A stretch of DNA of 64,000 nucleotides from Sphaerolaimus hirsutus (Eukaryota; Nematoda; Chromadorea; Monhysterida; Sphaerolaimidae), in assembly GCA_964036195.1 (NCBI GenBank), contig OZ038458.1, positions 18,241,832 to 18,305,831 on the forward strand, read 5' to 3'. The notes under the pieces were generated by a model. The model worked only from the letters and a program-made list of their open reading frames with translations. It ran no database searches and was not told the origin of the DNA. Shown here in pieces: positions 35,101-45,604 of the stretch; position 1 is the first letter of the stretch; each line of letters begins with the position of its first letter. The position numbers and the translations under genes were made by a program.

Positions 35101-36449
35101 TTTTCCTGTGGCGCCTGGCGCCCACTTTCTGAAAGGCGCCATGGCGAAACATTTTTGTCTATAAACTCGATAGCTCCACCTAGGGTTCAAACGGGATCGC
35201 GATCCCGTATCCTGTGAAATTCTGGGATTGAGCAGTCCCGATCCCGAAATCCAAAAAAAACAATCCTGATCCAGAAAACTTTCAAATCCCGATCCCGAGA
35301 ATCTCCCAAGTCCGGGATCCCGGAAAAAATAGTGGGAATTATAAAAGATGGAAGCAAATGACAGTTTTGCGTGCAAAAATGTCAACGCAAACGCCCAGCG
35401 TGAATGAACAGTGACAGTGACAAACAGTGAGGAAAATCTCTATCCCTAGACCGCAATCCCGATCCCGTGACCCCAATCCCGATCCCGAAATCTCAAAATA
35501 CCAATCCCGATCCCGATACCGAAACCACAATCACGATCCCGAAATCGTGAAAAGTGAATCCCGATCCCGAAACGTCAATCCCGTTTGAACCACCTAGGGT
35601 CGGCCGATGTTTGTTTTTATAAACGTTTTTTTTAAAAAACAACGTTTTATTTATTAAAAAAAATGACGTCCGAATGACGTTTTTAAAAAAACATTGGCCA
35701 AAATTTTTAGTACTAAGCACTAGGTATTTTGCAAAATTTTTGCACGCAAGCGCGCAATTTCACACACAAATTGACATTGGTGGTTGTTTTCATTGGTTTT
35801 GTGGCATTTTTAGTATCAAAGTATTCATTTCTATGTGCTACCATGGGTTAATAAGCCGTCATATGTTGCTGTAGTATGTAATATTGAGGTAATGTGCTTC
35901 CATGTACCTCCAGAGTGTGTAAATTCACTCCCAAAGTACCCACCATTTTTGGTGACTGGTCAGAAAGATAACACCGTTCATGCTGTAAACGACATCGAAA
36001 AACGTGGACGAACTCGAAAAACATTTTTACGCATAAACCGTATTGGGCAAGGGTTGTTACTCAAAGCGTGCCCGCTCAGGCCACTCTCAAAGTTTAAAAT
36101 GCAATTTTCACAAAACTGAAAAACGTGGAGTTATCGAGTTACGGAAGGGAACTCCTCAATTACGCTACCAATTACCAGCTAATTACGCAACACCAATTAC
36201 CAGCTAAAGTACCCACAAATCACCCACCACTCACTCAGCAGCCGGATATTCGAAGATATCCATTGTGGTAACCTCAGACAACCTCGTCATGTTGTTCCGC
36301 ATATCAGCTGCTGCATTCAGCATCAGCAATCCCTCGTCCTCGGGAACCCCGTCACTGTCCCGGACATGTTCGAAAACATTAGCAGAAAATTCGACCTGCA
36401 CGAAAACGAGCCGCTCATTTGCCACAAAAGTGCACTCCGCGACCGGCAT
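29105..36449 (-). CDS. Tandem-family protein copy 1
   Basis: Coding exons: B 36235-36449, C 34418-34604, D 32190-32291, A 29105-29278, giving 225 aa with TAA stop. ATG follows acceptor CCTTTTCAG directly. The non-coding first exon ends at 36688 (CCGAA|GTGAGT). B: CTFVANERLVFVQVEFSAN then GVPEDEGLLMLNAAADM; C: IVVGSAFGEPITARAWFMRD with an acidic tail (DESDEP); D: VYMRNGNGKTKATMTDSER; A: basic (NRKRKIAKKGGNEKKPKR), acidic (SEDSDDSDGE), ending YVIVMARCT. This is the array member nearest DNAJA2 and the longest because of transposon-filled introns. Not a family I recognise; a nuclear acidic/basic protein is inferred. Confidence 0.85.
30110..31165. repeat. Segmental duplicate of copy 2 5' UTR exon/intron, with a later hAT-like insertion
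   Basis: 30110-30482 plus 31104-31165 reproduce 26010-26390 almost exactly, including GCGGCGAATTGGAACCTTTT and the UTR donor. It lies in the D-A intron of copy 1, on the same strand. The duplicate is split by the element at 30483-31103, which copy 2 lacks, so the insertion came after the duplication. Confidence 0.85.
30483..31103. mobile_element. hAT-like MITE (TAGGGTTCAAACGGG)
   Basis: Complete 621-bp copy with 8-bp duplication GATGCACG (30475-30482, 31104-31111). The arms are GATCGGGATC words. The 26330 region shows the corresponding empty site. Confidence 0.95.
32541..32955. mobile_element. TACCGTA MITE with GAAATACCCCCC word
   Basis: Ends TACCGTATTTCCTCGAAATA and TATTTCGAGGAAATACGGTA are a near-perfect inverted repeat. 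It lies in the C-D intron of copy 1. Confidence 0.88.
34028..34156. mobile_element. 129-bp TAGGGTTCAAACGGG MITE
   Basis: 8-bp duplication TTTATGAC (34020-34027, 34157-34164). It is nested in another repeat recognised by GTTCACTAGYGATCACCTTC at 33030, 33940 and 34200. Confidence 0.93.
34700..35600. repeat. Cluster of GATCCCGAT-word MITE copies in copy 1 B-C intron
   Basis: Two overlapping direct copies start at TAGGGTTCAAACGGGATCGC (near 34703 and 35180); the second ends near 35597. Between them are fragments of a CTG-type element (near 35000) and a GGCGCC element (35065-35150). Confidence 0.75.
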
Positions 36450-36477
36450 CTGAAAAGGGTTTTGATAAAGTTTCAGG

Positions 36478-36600
36478 TTGTTTAATGAAGTTTCAGGCGG
36501 TTTCAAGCAGTTTAATGAAGTTTCAGGCGGTTTCAAGCAGTTTAATGAAGTTTCAGGCGGTTTCAAGCAGTTTAATGAAGTTTCAGGCGGTTTCAAGCAG
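36478..36600. repeat. 30-bp tandem repeat, four units
   Basis: Four nearly identical units of AGTTTAATGAAGTTTCAGGC plus GGTTTCAAGC lie in the 5' UTR intron of copy 1, ending about 20 bp from the AG|ATG acceptor. There are no spacers and this is not a CRISPR array. Confidence 0.95.
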
Positions 36601-36687
36601 TTTACGAATTTTTCTAAAATATTTGGCACTGTTCCAAAAAGAGCAAAGAGCGAAAGCAGCACGAATAAAACTGCGCCAGCAACTCAC

Positions 36688-37159
36688 TTCGGATTGTCGG
36701 CCCATCAGCGATAAGGAACGTCCAAGGAAGTGCGCGAGGCTATTTTTCCTTTTTTTTAATTTTTTCAGTCGCGAATTAGGCGGAGCTTATGGCTGTAGTT
36801 CTCGTAAAAGGCGTGGTTTTAACGTGAATTATTGGTCCCAATGTATAAAACATTACTTGACGTAAATTACTGGTTGATGTAAAGTGCGTAATTTTGGCAC
36901 TACGCCATCCCGCCAAAATTTTCCTAACCCGGATCGTTCCAGTACCGACAACTGCAATAAAAATAATTGCAGAACGAGTGAGCCGTAACCCATTTTCCGT
37001 CTGATTCGTTAACCGGTGATTGGTTTTGTCTCTGTATCCTAGCGAAACAAATATCACACCATTTTCAGGATCAAACTTGAACAAAAGTTACGCATTCCCA
37101 TAATTCAGATCTCGCCACGACGTTGCAAATTTAACCACTAAATAGTAAATTCATCAAAA
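36688..37159. promoter_or_regulatory. Divergent promoter region between copy 1 and DNAJA2
   Basis: The 5' UTR exon of copy 1 (minus, ending 36688; 5' end perhaps near 36790) and the DNAJA2 start (plus, 37160) lie head to head within about 470 bp. TATAAAACATTACTTGACGT near 36843 is TATA-like on the plus strand; otherwise no motif can be assigned. No transposon is recognised here, unlike neighbouring spacers. Confidence 0.4.
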
Positions 37160-40100
37160 ATGTTTTTCATGAATGGTGGTGGCGGCGGCCCATCTGGCGG
37201 CCCAGTTGACACGACTTTGTACGATTTACTTGGCGTGCCGCCAGGTGCCAGCGATGAACAGATCAAAGCGGTTTGTATAATTTGTTGTTGTGATACTTAG
37301 TTTTGCTGTCATTTGTGTGCAATCTTTTGATGACTAATTTTTTCTTTGCAGTCATACAAAAAGTTGGCCAGGGAGTTTCACCCAGATAAAAACCCGCAGA
37401 ATGGAGAAAAGGTATGTATAACTTTGTGTAAAACTGTTTGTCTTTCAATGCTTGTTTACCAATTCTTTATATTTATGATGCTCCCGTGATCATGTTATGA
37501 TACTAATGTCCCTGCGCACACGAAATTTGGACTAGTTATCACACGAAATTTGGAAAACTCATAAATGAGCGTGTTTGAGTTTTCCACAATGAGTCATTTT
37601 TCATCCCGGTCAACTGTAGTTGACGGAGATTAAAAATTACTCATTATGGAAAACTCAAACATGTTCAAAGTTTATTTATAAGTTTACGAAAATTCGTGTG
37701 AAAGCTAGTGTGCGCAGGGCCAATAAATCTAGAATCGAAAAATTCTAAAAATGCCAGATGGGGTCTGAAAGCGAGCACGTATGGCGTAATAAATTATGTA
37801 TAGCGTCTAAACTGTACCGAGAAACCCCGCTTTGAAAAAACACACATTTTGCGCCACCCCCAGTACCCCCATTACCTCCCCACTTAACCCATCCCCCCAT
37901 TTCGCAGTTCAAAGAGATCAGTTACGCCTATGAAATCTTGTCGAACGCGCAACGCCGCCGCATGTACGACATGCGCGGCTTGGACGGCATCAAAGAAGGC
38001 GGAGTCAGTGATCGCGGCGGCGCTGGCATGTTTCCAGAAGATTTGCTGTCCCACTTGATGGGTGGCGGGGGTGGCGGTTTATTTGGGGGTGGCGGCGGCA
38101 TGAGGGGCCGGCCTAGAAGACAGAAGGCCCAGGATACTATTCACCCGTTGAAGTGCGGTTTTGGGGTTTTCTGGAAATTTTGTAACTTTGTTTTAAATGG
38201 ACTATTTAGTGCCTACCGATTTACAGAGTTTCATTGGAAGAACTTTACACTGGAAAAGTGTCAAAGTTGCAAATAACAAAGGATGTTTTGTGCCCCACTT
38301 GCCATGGGTGAGTTCATTTTATTACTAAACTTCACCAGATAAATTTTACAAAGAAAATAACTCGCAGAACTGGAAGCAACCGGCCGAATGCACAGGCTTC
38401 ACAGGTAAGGGTGGCCTGTATTTTCGGAAAGTGTAGCTTTTGGATATCAACATTTGAAAATGCCCAGTGCTAAAGATATCCTATACAATTTATACGTATA
38501 TATTGCGCTTTTGTGTTATTCTTGATGACGTTTCCTATATGAATGAGTGTTGTTCATCGACAGTGAGGTCTACTGGCCGCACACTTCACAATGAAATCTA
38601 CCAAATCTTGCCTGATTGTAAAACCAAGAGGACGTTTCTCATCACATCACTCAAATTGGTTTACCATCGGTGAATACTGAATTTGGTGCATAACCCCTAA
38701 CATGACGTCATCAAAATATGATAATCTTCTCTGAAACATGCATTCTACTCTGCGAAAAGTCATCCTTAAGCGCATGCTCTATGCATGTCCCAATTTTTCA
38801 GCTCCATAAAAACATTTTTCATTGTGTAGATTCAGTCTAGGGAGTCTAGGGATGGCACTTGATTTTAACTGATTGAAAAATCTTATAAAAAATCTATGTG
38901 GAAGCTGATTCAAAAATAAAAAAGGCGAAATTTCTAGTAGACGTGCACCAAGTATTTTGAAGGAAAAAAATTGGTGGCACATTGGTGGTTGTTTGTTACC
39001 AACCCTATATCCATCACTCACACACCTCAGGCGTGCGCCGGCTGCCGCGGCCGCGGCATCAAAGTGACCATGCGTCAACTGGCGCCGGGCATGATGCAGC
39101 AGATGCAACAAGTCTGTCCCGACTGCCACGGCGAGGGCACCATGATCGCCGACAAGGACAAGTGCAAGAAGTGCTCTGGCAAGAAGACTGTCAAACAGCA
39201 GAAGGTTTTGGATGTGTCCATCCCGCCCGGGAGTAGAGATGGACAGAAGATAAAATTGGCTGGGGAGGGGGATCAGGAGGTTTGTTGGGGGTTGTATTGT
39301 TCTGGTTCGATTAGGGATGGCCAGGGTTTTTTTGAAATGAAAAACCCTGTCGTTTAAAAAAAACCTTTTTTGGCCATCCCTAGGTTCGATTAAGTTGGGT
39401 TTCCAAAAGTTTATATGCAATGCAAGAATATGTCTGGAAAATACGTTTTACACGTTACGTTTAATCCACTAATTGGGCAGTAATGGCGAATTGTTAATCT
39501 CATCACATTGGCTTAATTAAGTCATTTGCACATTCGGGCCAGTGCCGCACCCTGTAATATGTCGTTTAAAAGTGAAATATCATGCAAAATTTCAATTTGC
39601 AGTAAAAATCAAGAGAAAAATTGCCGCGCACGTGTCATTTTACGCATGATGNNNNNNNNNNNNNNNNNNNNNNNNNNNNNNNNNNNNNNNNNNNNNNNNN
39701 NNNNNNNNNNNNNNNNNNNNNNNNNNNNNNNNNNNNNNNNNNNNNNNNNNNNNNNNNNNNNNNNNNNNNNNNNNNNNNNNNNNNNNNNNNNNNNNNNNNN
39801 NNNNNNNNNNNNNNNNNNNNNNNNNNNNNNNNNNNNNNNNNNNNNNNNNNNTTCATTTTTCCGTTTTCCGTTTTCCAGCCGACAATTTTTTTTTACCTTT
39901 CCGTTTTCCGTTTTCCGCTGAGTGAAAATTTTTTACCTTTCCGTTTTCCGTTTTCCGGCAGAAATTTTTTTTTACCTTTCCGTTTTCCGTAAAGTGAAAA
40001 AAATTTACCTTTCCGTTTTCCGTAAAAAAATTTTTTTGACACCCTAGATGCCATTAGGGTGTCAAAAAATTTTTTTTACGGAAAACGGAAAGGTAAAAAA

Positions 40101-43100
40101 AAAATTTCTGCCGGAAAACGGAAAGGTAAAAAAATTTCACTCAGCGGAAAACGGAAAACGGAAAGGTAAAAAAAATTGTCAGACCGGAAAACGGAAAAAT
40201 GAAATGCCGGAAAACGGAAAACGGAAAAAATAAAGTGAAATTAGCACGGTAGTAGACAAATTTGCAGAAGGAAAACCTGCATGCAGTGCATGCTGGTGCT
40301 TTGATTGTGGTAGCTGTACATTCTGCAACTATGGATCATGCCTGTAACTTCACTTGTAGTTCAAGCTTAACTGAACCAACAAAAAATCATCAAAAAGTAG
40401 CCATAGTGGCCATAGGAAAGGAAACACTACGACAATTTCACAGTCTAGAAGCAGTGGGAATCACTGATGACCCCTATGCAATTGATGACGACATTGCAGA
40501 GGAGATGATAATAAATAGCATAAAATTCAACGACAACAACAAACGATACTATATTGACTGGCTGTAGAAAAGAGAGTATCAGTGACCTGCCCACGGGAAA
40601 AGCAGAAGCCTTGGTGCGGTTTAAATCACTGATAATTCAACAAAGATCCAAACTTATTCGAACAATACCGGAAAGTTTTGGATGACCAACTAGAAAATGG
40701 AATAATTGAGATCTGTGACGACAAAACAGACAACAAGGGGATTCATTACCTGCCACACCAGACAGTAATCACACCAGGCAAATCGACATCATGCAGAATC
40801 GTGTACGATGTGTCGGCAGGTAAGCCCAGCTTCAACGAGTGCCTTTTTAGAGGACCAATTACAACACCATCAGCACTGGGCTTATTCCTGAGGTTCAGGG
40901 CAGGCAATCTAGCATTAATTGCTGATATTGAAAAGGCATTTTTGCAAATAGGATTGCATGACCAAGCTAGAGACTACACATGATTTTTCTGGCTGAAAGA
41001 TGCTTCAAAACCAGTAACTGAAAATAACTTAATAGTACTTTGTTTGACACGCATACTGTTTGGACTTGTCTGCAGCCCAGCTATTTTGGGAGCAGTCATA
41101 AAATACCATTTAAATGTGACAATAAACAACATGAATGAATATGAAGAAAATGAAGGGGAACGAAACCAGTTGGTGATGATAATAAACAACATTTACGTCA
41201 ATAACTTCATCATGAGTGTCACGAATGAAGTTGAAGCTTTAGAACTATATTACAAAGTCAAAGCTTTATTTAACCAATGTTCTATGAACATGAGGGTATG
41301 GCTGTCAAACTCCAGATCAGTCATGAATGAAATAGCAGAAAACGACAGGAGTCCAAAGGTGAATAAAATTGTTGCAGTAATGGGCATGAAATAAAATCAC
41401 CGAACGGACATGCTGGCAATATCAACACCAAAATTGCAAATTGACAGCATCACAACACCAACCAGACGACACTTGAATAAATTATTGGTGTCAGCATATG
41501 ACCCAATTGGGTTCACAGCACCTGTTTCACTGACCCTGAAATCCCAGTTGTCAATGCTGCTCCAAGAGACAAAAACAACACAATGGGATGAGCCAATTGA
41601 ATATAAATACAGATTGGAAAAACAATGGAAAAATGCCAGAAAACTGAAAATCGAGCCAGAAAATGGAAAAATGGCCTGGTAAAACGGAAACGGAAAGGTA
41701 AAAATTTTTCAGCCGGAAAACGGAAAAATGGAAACGGAAAGGTAAAAAATTTTCAGCTGCCGGAAAACGGAAAACGGAAAGGTAAAAATTTTTTGGCTGC
41801 CGGAAAACGGAAAACGGAAAGGTAAAAATTTTTCGGCTGCTGGAAAACGGAAAACGGAAAGGTAAAAAATTTTCCTGCGGAAAGGCGGAAACGGAAAACG
41901 GAAACGGAAATTTGACACCCTAGATGCCATATAAAAGTGAAATATCATACAAAATTTCAATTTCGCAGTAAAAATCAAGAGAAAAAATTGCCGCGCACTT
42001 GATATTTTACACAAGATGTTTACTGGGTCTGACGCCGGATAACCCGATTGAACACATCATACCTGACCTTACAATTTATCGATAAACTCTCAGCCGGACG
42101 TGGCGCCGGGCGACGTGATCATCGTGGTGTCTCAGAAACCCCACGAAATTTTCCGCCGCACCAATGCCGATTTGATAATCGAGAAGACCGTCACGCTTTC
42201 CGACGCTTTGTGCGGCTTTTCGTTCAGCTTGAGGCACCTAGATGGGCGCGATTTGCTCATTACCACTGAGCCTGGGGATGTTCTGGAGCCTGGTGAGTTT
42301 GGATTTTGTGGGTGGCTGATGCACCGTGGGATTTTATCTTTCATTGAGAATTTTGTATGAATTCAATTTAGCTGTGACTGCCGGAATTTGAAAATGTTTC
42401 GCGTGCCGTAGCTTCTCTGTATTTTCAATTTAATAACTTGTAGCGTTGTACTAAATTTTTTCTACCCGTAAAACGAATTCTTTGCAAGTCACCGGTCCAC
42501 GTGCACTGTTTGATCTCCATCGACTGTAACTGCCGAACACATCATTGCAGTAAACTCAAATGCGTTCAACGTTGATTCATAAGTTTTCGAAATTTTTGAA
42601 ATTTCGGCGGTAGACTTGAGTATGCACGGGCATAAATTCGCATTAAAACAGCCACATAAATAACGCTCCAAAATAAACACCCAAAACCGGCAGGCTGCAT
42701 CCGAGGCATCCCGGGCTTGGGCATGCCCAAACTGCGGCAGCAGGGCACCTTCGGCACGCTCTACATCAAGTTCGACGTGACCTTCCCCGACAGCCATTGG
42801 GCTGACGACAAGACTTACACGCACCTGGCCAAGCTGTTGCCCGGCGCCAAGCTGAACAAGCCGCACGGCGACCCGGAAGCGGAAGAAGTCAGCCTCATGC
42901 CGTTTGACGCCAACAAATATGATGGTAGGGTTTTTTGTGTGTTGGCTGTTGGCTAGATGAATCTGGAATGGATTTTTAAGTTGTCACGATTCGAATATTT
43001 TTACCGCCTTTGGATTTTGAGAAGAATTAACTATAAAAGAGGCGTTGGCTCTCGCTGTTGTTTCTCGCATCATTCCTGTTAACACAGGGGTATCTTGAAT

Positions 43101-43881
43101 TTTGACCCTCCGAGTGGTTGGATAGATAGCAAATCGCTCCTCCGGAGGGATAGATAGCTGAAAAATTTTCTGGGGGGGGGTTGTGGTGGTTCGATATATA
43201 GGCTTTTTCGGGGCATAGAAGGAAGAAAAGGGCGAAAAATCGCTAAAAGTAGGTGTAAAACAGCTCAAAATGGGTATACAAGAGCATATAGTACTTAAAA
43301 TAGCTGAAAATAGGCAGTTAGACGCATGAACCAGTGATTTTGGAGGTGAAAATCTATATATAGGTATGAAAAATAGCGATTTTGAGCGAAAATTGGGGTA
43401 TAGTTTCTGAAAAATCGCTCCAGATAGGTAGATAGCTGAGCGATTTGGGGGGGGGGGGTTTAGGGGGTAGTAGCCCAAAATTTTGCCTCCGGGATAGATA
43501 GATAGCTGAGCGGCCTCCAGGATAGATAGATAGCAGGGCGGTTTTGGGGGGGGTAACCCCCGCCCAACCCCCCCCCCCCATTCGAGACCCCTGTGTTAAC
43601 ATTTTGTGCACTGTTTCAAATCTTGCCACGTGGTCGCATATTCAAAACATGAAAACCTTTACACACAGTGGCCACATTCACGATCACTCTTAACTCTTCA
43701 CAACCCAAAACGAACCACCCTGTATTTATGTATTCACACTAGTACACGATATGTACCCGCCCTTGCAGGCGCCCGGGCGGGCGGCAGGCGTGAAGCTTAT
43801 CACGGCGACGAGGAAGAAAGTGATGATGATGAAGGGGGAATGCCGCACGGGGCCCAGCGGGTGCAGTGCGCCCACCAGTGA
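37160..43881 (+). CDS. DNAJA2: DnaJ homolog subfamily A member 2 (type I Hsp40)
   Basis: Co-chaperone that stimulates Hsp70 ATPase and delivers clients; cytosolic and membrane-associated. Nine exons: 37160-37270, 37352-37411, 37908-38152, 38227-38307, 38368-38404, 39031-39279, 42094-42292, 42694-42924, 43769-43881. They give 441 aa (human DNAJA2 is about 412). The J domain has LYDLLGVPPGAS and the HPD motif at about residues 47-49, followed by a Gly/Phe-rich segment. The zinc-finger region carries CPTC, CAGC, CPDC and CKKC (about 161-226; first exon junctions inside it). The substrate-binding domain follows. The C terminus ends VQCAHQ, a CaaX-type prenylation signal identical in form to vertebrate DNAJA2. 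All junction phases agree. Intron 6 holds hAT-like insertions and the assembly gap. The N terminus is slightly Gly-rich before the J domain. Confidence 0.96.
37508..37720. repeat. Inverted-repeat MITE (CTGCGCACAC / CTAGTGTGCGCAGG)
   Basis: It lies in DNAJA2 intron 2, with ends GTCCCTGCGCACAC and CTAGTGTGCGCAGGGC. The inner text AACTCATAAAT and AAAACTCAAAC is shared with elements in EPRS introns (50062-50289) and, more distantly, 42500-42640 and 54861-55102. Confidence 0.65.
39312..39382. mobile_element. 71-bp hAT-like MITE in DNAJA2 intron 6
   Basis: Ends TAGGGATGGCCA and TGGCCATCCCTA, 8-bp duplication GGTTCGAT (39304-39311, 39383-39390). It starts about 30 bp after the exon 6 donor and is among the smallest complete elements here. 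Confidence 0.93.
39652..39851. other. Assembly gap, 200 N
   Basis: Exactly 200 N inside DNAJA2 intron 6, at the edge of TAGGGTGTCAAA elements. Sequence left of the gap (39560-39650) is repeated at 41935-42017. Confidence 0.99.
39852..40046. mobile_element. Partial TAGGGTGTCAAA element beside the gap
   Basis: An arm of TTTACCTTTCCGTTTTCCG words ending GACACCCTA, next to GATGCCAT (40047-40054), which is also the left target copy of the next element. Confidence 0.8.
40055..41922. mobile_element. Second hAT-like element with BEL/Pao pol fragment
   Basis: Same family and layout as 11401-13374. 8-bp duplication GATGCCAT (40047-40054, 41923-41930). It contains the decayed pol at about 40430-41682 and lies in DNAJA2 intron 6. 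Confidence 0.9.
40430..41682 (+). pseudogene. BEL/Pao reverse transcriptase remnant, second copy
   Basis: Closely similar to the remnant at 11889-13121, with the same in-frame TGA after the EKAFLQIGLHDQARD region and an extra TAG near 40565. Motifs CRIVYDVSAG, FNECLFRGP and ADIEKAFLQ are visible. Not functional. Confidence 0.85.
43085..43593. mobile_element. hAT-like MITE (CAGGGGTATCTTG; AGCTATCTATC words)
   Basis: Ends CAGGGGTATCTTGAATTTTG and ATTCGAGACCCCTG, 8-bp duplication TGTTAACA (43077-43084, 43594-43601). GATAGATAGCTG is reiterated. It lies in DNAJA2 intron 8. Related copies: 8337-8460, 61590-61720 and 63425-63960. Confidence 0.93.
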
Positions 43882-45604
43882 AGTGTGATGTCACTGCGTT
43901 TTGGCTAGGTGCCAAGGGGGTCGGAGGGTATTGGTCGATGTGTTGGATGGTCATTTGTGTTGGGTTTGTTTGTGTTGATGGATCAGTGTGTCGGTTGGAG
44001 AATACTTTTTTATCGATATCGTCAATTTCGATAAATATCCGATATGTCGATATTGATGTTTCTGTAATATCGTCCGAACCCCGGGCCAGGCGGTTGACAA
44101 ACATACGTTCTTGTCCTTTCGCTAGTTAAATCTGTTCAAAATGCACTGCTATTGATGATGGAATATGGTGGAAATTTTTTTGTAAATGTAAAGCGTTTGA
44201 GATTACTTGATGTGTCGAAATTTCATTGAAATGGATAGAAATTCAGTTTGGTCCAATCATGTCGTCTTTGAAGACTTCATGCAAAAACGTATTTTCCATG
44301 TTCCATATATCACGCATGTGCAACTAAATGCTATTTCCCATTTTTGTGTATTGAGCTTCTGTTGTCGTTTGAAAATCAATTTGAAAGACAATGGTTCAAA
44401 TGTTTCCTATTAGTGAGACTTTGCTCAGCGCCGTGGTGATTTTTTCATGCTCTTGTGGTATACTTCTTTTGAATGTGCATGTGTTCGAAATTGTTCAAGT
44501 TTTGCTGTAATTCGTGTCACATTCGAACCCATAGGCTGTGTTCTGTTGTTCGATTTTTGTTTAATTTGAATACATAAATTTGCAAGCTGCTTTAAATTGA
44601 TCAGACACTGTCGCTGGGAAAAATCCTTGTTTGAAGCATCTACTGGATTAGCGTTGTTTTTCTTGTTGAAAAGTTTTGATTGAGTACACTAATGAATGGT
44701 GTGTCAATATTTTTTTCCGAATCTTTCAAGAACTCACTGATAACTATCTACCCTGATGCTAATTCCGCAAGTGGATAAGTTACGATAAAGTGGTTAAGTT
44801 GAGTGACAAATAAACCTGAAGTCAAGTGAAATAAATAAAAATTTATAGTAAGTGCGAGTGTGACAAGTGATATTTTTTCTATTTTTTCGTTATTTTGCAA
44901 AATTTTCTTATCACATAAATAAGTAACTTGGCACTTCTGTATTTTTTGTCACTTGAATACTTGCGGAATCCGTACCTGAGTCCTTTTCTGTCACATTTTT
45001 TCAATAAAATGCAATTTTATGGCATCCAAACATAAATACAGCGTTGATTGTGGATCATCGTTACTACCGTTTTGGGTGTTCATATGTTTCCACCTTCAGC
45101 CCATTTGGAAGCCATTCTCAAGACTCGAAGTATGTATGTACTATAAAGTTTACTATATTTGAACTAGCAAATATTAATAGGAATATTGGCGAATTGATAG
45201 TGATAAAATTACTGACACTGAATTTTTTTAATGAATGAGGTCAAATGAATGTGAAATCAAATAAATGTGGTAAAATGGAAAAATCGTCGTATTTAGTTTA
45301 ATTGGTTCTGGTCACTGTTCTGTGCGATTTCCTACACACATGATGTTGTGCTTCATTAGATGTAAATGTTTTACTTGTTGTTTTTTTGCATTTGCCTTAA
45401 ATTGTCCAAAAAATACAACAGTTTCAGCGCGTTTCCGGCGCTATCCTAGGCAACGATTGCATCATATTTAGATAAACGGTTAGTAACTAAATATATATAT
45501 TTTTGCTATTACATCATTTTGCCTGATAAGCAGAGACATTCTTCACCCATTTGCAGGTGCTTATTCTAGTCAATTTGAATCTAAAAATCGTGGAAGTTTC
45601 TACC
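43882..45604. other. Intergenic between DNAJA2 and EPRS
   Basis: Probable DNAJA2 3' UTR at the left (AATAAA-like sites cluster at 44805-44830) and EPRS 5' flank at the right. It contains the CTG-flanked element at 44756-44975. No other gene seen. Confidence 0.5.
44756..44975. mobile_element. CTG-flanked MITE (ATTCCGCAAGTGG ends)
   Basis: It lies between CTG 44753-44755 and CTG 44976-44978. Inverted ends AATTCCGCAAG and CTTGCGGAAT. On the minus strand it starts GTACGGATTCCGC after CAG and ends before CAG. Same group as 53280-53433 and 54107-54309. Confidence 0.8.

Noticed and set aside
36478..36600. Regular direct repeats resembling a CRISPR array (also 22150-22430)
   Set aside because: Eukaryotic context, no unique spacers between units, no cas genes; plain tandem repeats.
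38779..39420. 213-codon minus-strand open frame
   Set aside because: Shadow of DNAJA2 exon 6 on the opposite strand.
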